Origin: Euonymus europaeus
Taxonomy: Eukaryota; Streptophyta; Magnoliopsida; Celastrales; Celastraceae
DNA length: 64,000 nucleotides
Assembly: GCA_963580455.1 (NCBI GenBank)
Contig: OY756957.1
Location: forward strand, 2,361,001-2,425,000
Direction: 5' to 3'
Positions 56,340-64,000 of the stretch are shown piece after piece (position 1 is the stretch's first letter; each line of letters begins with the position of its first letter). A program made the translations under genes and the position numbers. The notes under the pieces are model-generated. The model had not been told where the DNA came from, did no database searches, and saw nothing but the letters and a program-made list of their open reading frames with translations.

Positions 56340-57740
56340 AGTAGTATGTGGTTTATGCAATGTTTTAGCACTATAAACAAAACATAAATGCTTTTCCTTA
56401 GAAGAATAGCACACAAGGCAGCTAAAAGATGCATTAAACGTTGGTGCAGTGGAAGAACTACTAAAAGTCAAGTAGCAAATCATAGATTGGCAGCAATATA
56501 TGAACAATGATGATATATGAATTATAGATTAAACATATAAAAAATTCCAACCAAATACAAATCCTCTGCCTTAAACGCACATATATATATTCAGCACAAA
56601 ATGATGGAAAACTATACATTCTCTGAATATCAAAATTCATAATTAAAAAAAAAAAAACAAGATAACAGCATCAAAAATAAGTTCTGCTATCTCATCTTGA
56701 AAAGATCCTGACAGATTAATTTGGCAACAGAATTCAGGGAACTCTATCGTGGCAGAACAATCAAAGAATACATTTTCTGACTGAGAAAAGAGCTTTATTA
56801 ATAAGGAGTGTCAAGGAGGTGCAAACCACACAAGATACAAGATAGATACAAACAATACCCTCACAGAGCTGATAAAAACATAGCATTACACCAAAGTAGC
56901 TTGGGGAGACTACTCAAAGTACCTCAAACAAGGACTTAGCCAATGTTTTAGCAGAAACTGCTCAGTGAGCAATAGGGTGCCCTCATTCAATAGTGTCCTA
57001 ATGTTTGGACTTTGTTCTAATTGTATGAAAACCTAAGAGGACCTATAAATGTCTGATTGCTTATATTATTACCCAATCTAGAATTTAAGAGCGAGCCGTT
57101 GTTTTCCAGGCTTGGTTACATGGATTAAAGCTCTTAACAGGATATGTTAACTCCCTAGCCATGTATAGAACAAGCTGGTACCATCTCAATTGGGCCAGTA
57201 TCTCATAACAATTACTCCAAATTCACTACTTATCATATTAACGAAGAGGCAAGAAATTCATTTGGAAGCATCATGCAGTATTTCAAGTTCCAAAAATCAG
57301 CAAGAAATCAAGATTTGCAACACACCCAATGCCCAAAGAGGGACCAGCAGAGTATAAGGGCTATTTCCAGGCAAGCATTCGTGCAATTGAAGAAAGAAAC
57401 ATAAGGATGAACTCACCGAGGATTGACGAGAGGTGTACAACTCCAAAGATCGACGTTCGGCTTTGCTGTGAGAACAAAATAGAAGACGTTGTTGAGGAAG
57501 TGAAGTGCGTGGAAGTTTGATAATGAAAAGAGATTAGAAGAGAAGAAGGTAGCAATGATCGTTACTCACCGAATCGTCGTAGTCACACCAGAGGAAGCAG
57601 CTTTCGCGATCTAGGGTTCACATGGATGGTTCCGTACAAATGAGCTGCAGCGTCGCGTTGGGCTTGGATTTGCATCAAAGTGCATAACGCAAAGCGCGAC
57701 AGGCTTGGATTTGGATCCAAACAGGTTGGGCCGCGTTTCG
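56340..57740. other. Harbinger 5' region
   Basis: Non-coding interval upstream of ORF1 up to the likely right end of the element. It probably includes the leader and promoter of the transposon genes. A 63-codon open frame at 57329-57520 is not supported by anything else. Confidence 0.4.
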
Positions 57741-58404
57741 TCCGAAAGCAACACGAACGCGGGTCTCATAACGCAGTTCCAAACTGCCACATGATGTCTG
57801 CCACATGTTCTACTACAATAAACGTTTGCAATTGCATCATCTTATGCTGGGCTCTACAAGAGTTTTTTTTCCTTCAATACTACTCTCAGTTAGTCACGTT
57901 TTAACTTGCTGATTAAACTTTTTATTTTATTTCAGTCTCGTCATTCAGTAACAAATTCTCATATTCAGACAATTAAACGAATAATTTGATAGTTTGATTT
58001 GTTTTTAATTTATCCACGTAAAAAATAATGGGCTCTACTATATTTTTTTTTTTATAAAAGTCATTGACTTGACTCATTAATGTGTATTACGAGTGAGCAA
58101 ATGTACGATGATAATTTGTATTTTTTTTTTCATCAAGTGATTGTATTGAGTGATTGTTTTAATGATGCAAAATAATATGCTATAAATGTTTTTGTAAAAA
58201 ATGTGAAATTCAATATTGATTTTGATGAATTGTGTGTTTTGTTGATATAACTATATTGAAAGACATATTCTATTGAAGTAAGTGAATATGTTATTTGACT
58301 TTTCCCGATATATAATCTTGATGGGACAACAAATTTTTGTCATTGCATGCATTTACCTACTACTGCATTATAGTGTGTTGCCATAACGCTTACATATAAC
58401 CCAC
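57741..58404. other. Short AT-rich spacer
   Basis: No coding or RNA feature seen between the Harbinger element and the SINE. Confidence 0.4.
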
Positions 58405-58645
58405 TTTTGCCCCCAGGGCATATGGCTCAGCGGCACCCAATGGGGTCTTCGGTTTGGTTAGTACGGTGGAGTCCCGAGTTCGAAGCGTGCCTTTGGCGCA
58501 ATTTCGGTCATTCTTGGTTGATTTATCGGAACGCACCCAGCGGTCCCTATCGTTGTGTCGCATAACCTGCGACTTACATTCTACCGGCATCCCGAGGGCA
58601 CGGGTCGGTAGACAGGCCCTTTGGTCCTGCCCCAACCAAAGATAG
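58405..58645 (+). mobile_element. tRNA-derived SINE
   Basis: An A-box match TGGCTCAGCGG at 58423-58433 and a B-box match GAGTTCGAAGC at 58476-58486 are spaced 42 bp apart, as in Pol III internal promoters. A GC-rich body without coding capacity follows, ending near CCCCAACCAAAG. The tRNA-like head is extended compared with a real tRNA and does not fold into a cloverleaf, so it is a SINE, not a tRNA gene. Confidence 0.65.
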
Positions 58646-58904
58646 ATATTTGCAATGTGGAGAATGACACTGAGTTGTTTGCAATAGAGAATATGGAATA
58701 ACCTCTTTGCTTTGCAACAATATGAATATTGGCAATACAGAGAGAGACATTGAGCTTCATTGCTTCTTTAATCTCTTTCACCTCCATAATCTAAAAAATA
58801 AAATTCACAAAATTTTCACTAAAATTTTAAAATAAGAAAAATCATGCATATATGAAATTACAATATCAGTTATCCATTTTTCTTCTATATAGGACAGATT
58901 GCCC

Positions 58905-60960
58905 TAAAATGAAGGCTAGACTAATTGAAAATTAACAATTCCCAAAACCTCTTCCAACAAAAAGAGTCCTCACGGCCAATTTAGGGAGGTATCTTGGTAC
59001 TCACTCCATTCATGGAAGGGTGCAGGGAATTAATGATTTTAAATACATTATTGATAGAGTGTCAAATAGGCTGGAGGGATGGAAGGCCAAGTCTTTGTCT
59101 TTTGCTGGAAGAATGGTTTTAGTTAAATCTGTTCTTAATTCCATTCCTCTGTTTGTGATGCAAACTATGTTGCTGCCTAGAGGGGTGCGTGATACCATTG
59201 ATAAATTAGTTCATAGCTTCTTATGGAGAGGTACTAATGCGAAGCAGGGAATTAATCTTATCAAATGGGATGTTGTCACTAGGCATATCGATGAAGTTGG
59301 GCTTGGTGTTAGAAGCATGGCTGATATGAATTTGGCCTTCTTGGCTAAATTGGGATGGAGATTAGTCCGAGACAAGGGCAGCCTATGGTCTAGAGTGATT
59401 GCTATGAAGTACCTGCATTGCGAAGCTACAATCGACCGCCTAGATTCTAAGCAAGGAGCCTCTAATGCTTGGCGTGGTATAGTTCAAGCAACCCCTATCT
59501 TGAATAAATTAAAGGTGTACGAGCTCTAGTTCACAGTGGCAAGGGGACCCGCTTTTGGCTTGATATTTGGGTGGGTGATAGGTCGTTGATAGATGCGAAG
59601 GTGCGTGACTTAAGTCTGGTAGAAACTTATAGGCCGATTTCTTACTATTGGATTAATGGTAGGGGATGGGATTGGAATGCTCTATTAGCCTATCAGGCAA
59701 GCTTCCAATTGAGATGGAAAATAAAATTACTGCTGTGCTTTTATGTGATGAGGAAGAGGTTGCAGATGAAGTATGTTGGGGTCTCTCAAATAGTGGGTTG
59801 TTCACTGTAAAGTCTGCTTATGCTGTTTCTACTGGTGTGAGTTGGAGTGCTCCTAATACTTTTTGGAAGCTCAAAGTCCCTCAACGGTGCAAGACTTTGC
59901 TATGGATGATTGCTCATCGAAGGATCATGTGTAATGTTGAACGGCGGCGTAGGGGATTCACCATGGTTTCGGATTTTATAGAATGCGTGGGCTGTAACGA
60001 AGATGTGGAGCATGTTTTCCGCACTTGTAAAAGAGCTGCGCAGGTTTGGAAAACTCTTTTGCTGCCCCAGGAGTATTAGTTCCAGAGCCATTTGAATTTT
60101 CAAAGTTGGCTTTCACATAATCTCACTGGTATAATTAGTTGTAAAGTTGATTGTCAGCGAGACTGTTTTTTCACAGTTACGCTATGGTCTCTATGGAGAT
60201 GGAGGAATGACTTTGTTGTTCGGAATTTCGTCTTTCACTTGGATACTATAGCTTGGCTAAAACCTTATATTGTTGAGATTACAGAGGCCTTTTGCAATCA
60301 AAGTTTGGTTCATGGGAATGGAGTGAAGGAGAAAGTGCAGATGGTTGGGTGGTATGCTTCTAACTATGCGTGGGTAAAACTAAACACTGACGGGTGTTTT
60401 AAAGCTATTCTTCTCGAGCAGGCGGAGGAGGGCTGATCCGGGATAGTAGAGGCAAGCGGCTTAAGGGTTTTGTTATTATGGATGCTTCGAGATATTTTGT
60501 ATTGGGGTGACTAGCACCACTGTATTAATATTGGCTTGTGTAATGCGATTGAGGCTAAATGATGGGCTGCTCTTTGTGGGCTACGTCTTGCATGGGAGGA
60601 GGGACACAGAAAAGTAGTCTTTTTTTGAAAAAGATTCAACCTTGGTGGCTAGGTGGTTTAATGGAGCTAATGCACCACAACTTAATCTCTTAAACATGGT
60701 CACTGCATGCGGGCGGTTAATCCAGAAGGATTGATCTAGCATACCTATCGAGAAGGCAATAGAGCAGTTGATTTTATGGCTAATGAGGCGTTGAAGTATA
60801 GTAGGGGAATATCTAAATTGTCTGTTCCTCCTTGTGGCTTGCTGAATTGTGGGATTATTCTGCTTGGGGTTTCTTGGCCTAGGAGAGTAGGATATGTAAG
60901 CTACAGCTTATTCTGGGTAATCCCTCACTCTATCTTTTCCAAAACAAAAAAAACAAAGAG
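58905..60960 (+). pseudogene. Decayed L1-type LINE, 3' half only
   Basis: Reading frames broken by stops and frameshifts together spell the C-terminal half of a plant LINE ORF2. First comes the reverse-transcriptase thumb (GRYLGTHSIHG, then RLEGWKAKSLSFAGRMVLVKS, NSIPLFVMQT, 58985-59530). The zf-RVT domain follows (FWKLKVPQRCKTLLWMIAHR ... CVGCNEDVEHVFRTC, 59850-60050). Last is an RNase H start (VKLNTDGCFK, about 60370-60400). The frame stops at 59527-59529 and shifts near 59570-59670 and after 60079. The fingers/palm with the catalytic FADD-type motif are missing, so the copy is 5'-truncated and dead. An A-rich stretch at 60940-60960 may be the remains of the tail. Confidence 0.85.
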
Positions 60961-61112
60961 AGTCCCAGAACCAATTATATTAGGCATTTATCTCAAAAAA
61001 TAAATAAATTATATTCGGCATATTTCTTTGATGCATGAAGAAAGAAAAAGTTGTAAAGCCCAGCCCAGATCATATAAAAAATCAACGGCCCACTACTTCC
61101 TTATAGTTTAGA

Positions 61113-61125
61113 GAAATTTCCAGAA
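61113..61125 (+). promoter_or_regulatory. Perfect heat-shock element upstream of HSF gene
   Basis: GAAATTTCCAGAA is three perfect alternating units (GAAnnTTCnnGAA). A fourth GAA follows at 61131-61133, and another GAAATTTC pair lies at 61145-61152. The element is about 260 bp upstream of the start codon, in the expected proximal promoter. This is the binding site of heat-shock factors. Confidence 0.8.
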
Positions 61126-61385
61126 CTTGACGAACACTCTAGCAGAAATTTCTCACAATCTCTGTCTCTATTTCCCTCTCTAGAACTTCCTAATTCGTTC
61201 CTTTATAATTCCTCTTCAAAATATATCAAGTTCTCTGACAACCGCATTTCCATTCGAGCCGAGACTTAACTTTGAAGCTTGAATGGTCTGTGTAACGGGT
61301 TAAATGATTAAACCCAGATCGAGAATCTCTCTTAATTAGCATCATCGATAGCTCTGCATTGTGAAGATTGCGACTCTGTGAAGAC

Positions 61386-62889
61386 ATGGAGGAAGTGGTG
61401 GTGAAAAAAGAAGAGACTGTGATGTTTTCTGCTGCGGCTGCATCATCTTCGTCATCGTCTTCAAGCTTTCCACCAAAGCCGATGGAGGGGCTTCACGATG
61501 CGGGTCCACCTGCATTTCTGACGAAGACCTATGAAATGGTGGAGGACCCATCAACGGACTCTGTTGTTTGTTGGAGCAAATATCGTAACAGTTTCGTTGT
61601 GTGCGACTCTTACAAGTTCTCGACGACTCTGCTTCCAAGGTATTTCAAGCACAGTAATTTCTCCAGCTTTATTCGTCAGCTCAACACATATGTAAGTTCT
61701 CTCCGCCTTAATAAATTTCTTTATAAGTCAATTTTGTCTTCTTTGTCAGTTGTTCGTAGATAAATTATCAAGTGGTATTAACATGATTGATCAATCGGTG
61801 GTTTGGTTATTTTTTTAGATTTTGGGTCGGGCTAATTATTCGGTTGCATTGTGCAATATATATTCTTCTGTCGTTGAAAGAGAAATGCACATAAGGTGTC
61901 TGTAATAATTCATTTTTTAATTTTATTTATGTAGCTTTAAAGTACAAATACCGGATTTTGTCCGGGATTTCTTGATTGTTGGTTTTTCTGATTATGTTAA
62001 TCTTTAACTCGATACATGGTAATCATCGTAATGCAACAAATCGGTGCAGGGTTTTCGAAAAGTTGATCCAGATAGGTGGGAATTTGCAAATGAAGCCTTT
62101 TTGGGAGGACAAAAACACTTGTTGAAGACCATCAAGAGGAGAAGACATGTCGCACACTGTATGCAGCACCCAGAAGGAGGACCTTGTGTGGAGTTGGGAC
62201 AGTGTGGGGTAGAGAGTGAACTGGACAGGCTAAAGAGAGAGAGGAGTTTGTTGATGTCAGAGATTGTGAAGCTGAAGAAGCAACAACAGAATTCAAGGGA
62301 CCAACTAGCAGCAATGGAAGAGAGGTTAGGAAGTACAGAGAAGAAACAACGGCAGATGATGACATTCCTTGCTAAAGCACTTAATAATCCTGCTTTCATT
62401 AAGCAATTTATACAAAGGAATGCACAGAGGAGGGAGCTGCGTGGTGTAGGAATTAGGCGTAAGAGAAGACTGACTGCCAGCCCAAATGTGGAAAATTTTC
62501 TGGAAGAAGCTGTTTCTGTTGCTTTGGAACAAGAAGTGAATTACCCAAATCAAGGCCAAGAAGAACTGGAAAATATTGAGACAGATATGGAGACATTCTT
62601 CTCAGCTGCCATAAAAAACGAATCAATTGGTGATGTTAACTATCCGATTGGGGATTCTATACTGGCAAGCGGTGGCAATTTTGGTTCTGTCAATGAGACA
62701 ACCTGGGAGGAACTATTGCGCGAAGATATTGCCATCGAGAATCAAGAGGAGGAAGTCGTCTTGATCAGTGATGAACCAGGATTGGATGTGGAAGTGGAAG
62801 ATTTAGTCTCGAAACCTATAGATTGGGGTGAGGACTTGCAAGACCTTGTTGATCAAATGGGTTTTCTTGGGTCAAATCCAAAGCCATAA
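61386..62889 (+). CDS. HSFA: Class A heat stress transcription factor (A2/A6/A7 type), 381 aa
   Basis: Nuclear activator of heat-shock genes. Two exons, 61386-61691 and 62050-62889. The intron interrupts the DNA-binding domain at [17 protein letters not shown], the position conserved in plant HSFs. The DNA-binding domain spans about residues 40-135 ([16 protein letters not shown] ... [14 protein letters not shown]). The HR-A/B oligomerisation region ([25 protein letters not shown] ... [13 protein letters not shown]) has the 21-residue insert typical of class A. A basic cluster [15 protein letters not shown] is the likely nuclear signal. The acidic-aromatic [11 protein letters not shown] resembles an AHA activation motif, and [12 protein letters not shown] a nuclear export signal. 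Oddity: FVVCD replaces the usual FVVWD of plant HSFs (Cys73). The upstream heat-shock element suggests heat-inducible autoregulation. Confidence 0.93.
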
Positions 62890-64000
62890 GTTTGATGACA
62901 TGCTAGCTTGTGATTTTGTGGTTAGCTTGTGGTGTTTAAGAGTTGGTCTTTGCAACCCCATTCCCAGTTACATTATGGTATACTTTACGAGTACTAATTT
63001 GATTGATTGTGTTTGCTGGAGTCCAATTTATATTCTGACACTTTATTTTACACAGCAGGGAATTATGGAAGTTGCGGAGGACCAACATAACTTATGTATC
63101 CTTAAGGCTTGTTGAGTTTTTTCTGTTATGTTAATTACTGCTCTCTTACCTTTTTTATTTTTTCTAAAAAATCCTAATCAGTAGCAGAAATTTGTGATTC
63201 TCTGGTTAATTTTTATTTGCAGGTTGACTTGGAAAGGAGATTTGTTGAAATGGATTCATACTATCATTGACGAGTGAAGACCGTAAACCTCGCTTCCTTG
63301 TTAACTTTTATATGCATCAAGAGGTTACTGTGTACAAAATTGTTGTTCTAGTCTTGTGTATCTACTACTTTCTTTATGAGAGATCCTTTTTGTTTTATCG
63401 TATGTTTAGCAGTTTTGTGAGTTGTGCAATGGCAACTTGAGTAGGTCTTGACTCCTATCAATCAGTTTGTCAATCATAAAGCTTATTGCTCCCCCTTTAC
63501 TTCTATATGTTAAATGATGTCATTTGGTGAAGCCTTAGTTAGTTAAGGGGATTTTTGGAGTAATTGATTTGATAAATTTGTAAAGAATGGGTTGGGAATT
63601 TACAGTACCTTTTCCTTTGGGTACTCCTGCCGAAACCTCTCTATTTGAATTGCTTATGATGCTTTGTCTGGCTTTAATCACAATAGACAATGACTGGAAT
63701 TCTCAGCCGTTCAGGATGATTAGTTTTGGTTCAGATTGAGAGTTCTCCTGTATTCTCATGATGGATGCAGTATTATGCCTGACATCTAGAGCCGGGGCAT
63801 CGGAGTTCAATATGACTGAAGCTTGGAGTACTATTATCTATGGGTTTGTTCAGATTGCTCCTCCTATTGTATGGCTGCGGGAAAGACGTTCACAGCTTCC
63901 CGCAGGAAACCAATAAGATAAAAAGGAGAGGAATTTGCTGGATTATCATACTGGCAACAATGGTTAGCATACGTTGCTGGAAAAAAGCAGTAGGATACAC
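62890..64000. other. HSF 3' region and right edge
   Basis: Contains the HSF 3'-UTR; no further gene recognised before the window ends. The T-rich interval 63115-63222, bounded by GTTATG and TTTGCAG, could be a 3'-UTR intron but is not otherwise supported. Confidence 0.4.

Larger units (their letters stand above)
53300..57740 (-). mobile_element. PIF/Harbinger DNA transposon (both ORFs present)
   Basis: Defined by the two genes typical of the superfamily in the same orientation: a Myb/SANT-like DNA-binding protein (56339-55277) and a DDE transposase (54987-53697). The limits are approximate. The left flank has a GTGCTGTGAGGT-rich array (53308-53392), then AGCGTTTGGCAAATC. The right flank has TTGGATCCAAACAGG near 57710-57725. 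The reverse complement of the latter begins CCTGTTTGG, resembling known Harbinger ends, but I could not pair the two ends or find the three-base target duplication. Confidence 0.75.

Noticed and set aside
58423..58486. Possible tRNA gene (A and B boxes)
   Set aside because: No cloverleaf, no acceptor stem, and the sequence runs on into a GC-rich body; a SINE explains it better.

Overview
The window is nuclear DNA from a flowering plant, almost certainly a dicot. The genes have plant-type GT-AG introns, the spacers are AT-rich, and the proteins are plant-specific: a sphingolipid delta-8 desaturase, a plastid UDP-sulfoquinovose synthase, an INDETERMINATE DOMAIN zinc finger and a type-A heat stress factor. 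I cannot name the species. Gene models below were built by joining reading frames across splice sites. In each model the intron phases add up to one uninterrupted frame, which is the main support for the coordinates.

Layout. 1-3.5 kb is gene-free, with two Helitron-like 3' termini. 3.5-4.3 kb holds an unrecognised three-exon gene (-). 5.6-7.0 kb is the delta-8 sphingolipid desaturase (-). 8.8-11.1 kb is a DENR/TMA22-type translation factor (+). 11.6-14.6 kb is SQD1 (+), with two P1BS phosphate-starvation motifs. 15.0-18.2 kb is an alpha/beta hydrolase (-). 19.0-24.9 kb is the mitochondrial i-AAA protease FTSH4 (-), with two tRNA-derived SINEs in its introns. 26.9-29.2 kb is an IDD zinc-finger factor (-). 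30.3-33.8 kb is a cluster of nested or abutting inverted-repeat elements. 34.7-37.6 kb is a GH32 cell-wall invertase/fructan exohydrolase (+) with the classic 9-nt mini-exon. 37.9-41.4 kb is a tandem pair of DAO-type 2-oxoglutarate dioxygenases (-). 44.9-47.7 kb is a PM-ANT1-like adenine nucleotide carrier (+). 49.2-52.1 kb has two terminal-inverted-repeat elements flanking a CC-type-like glutaredoxin (-). 53.3-57.8 kb is a PIF/Harbinger transposon with both ORFs open (-). 58.4-61.0 kb is a SINE followed by a decayed LINE. 61.1-62.9 kb is a class A heat stress transcription factor (+) with a perfect heat-shock element upstream.

The host genes are ordinary housekeeping and regulatory plant genes with no operon-like logic. 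The only local functional groupings are the DAO tandem pair and the transposon's two ORFs. I see no clearly new biological system. The most unusual structures are the 1.85-kb foldback-like element at 30697-32547, whose 87-bp ends are themselves built from smaller palindromes, and a perfect 37-bp inverted repeat inside the carrier gene's intron. The sequence-level predictions most worth testing are loss of the sucrose-stabilising Asp/Lys pair in the GH32 enzyme, P1BS sites at SQD1, and a heat-shock element in front of the HSF gene.
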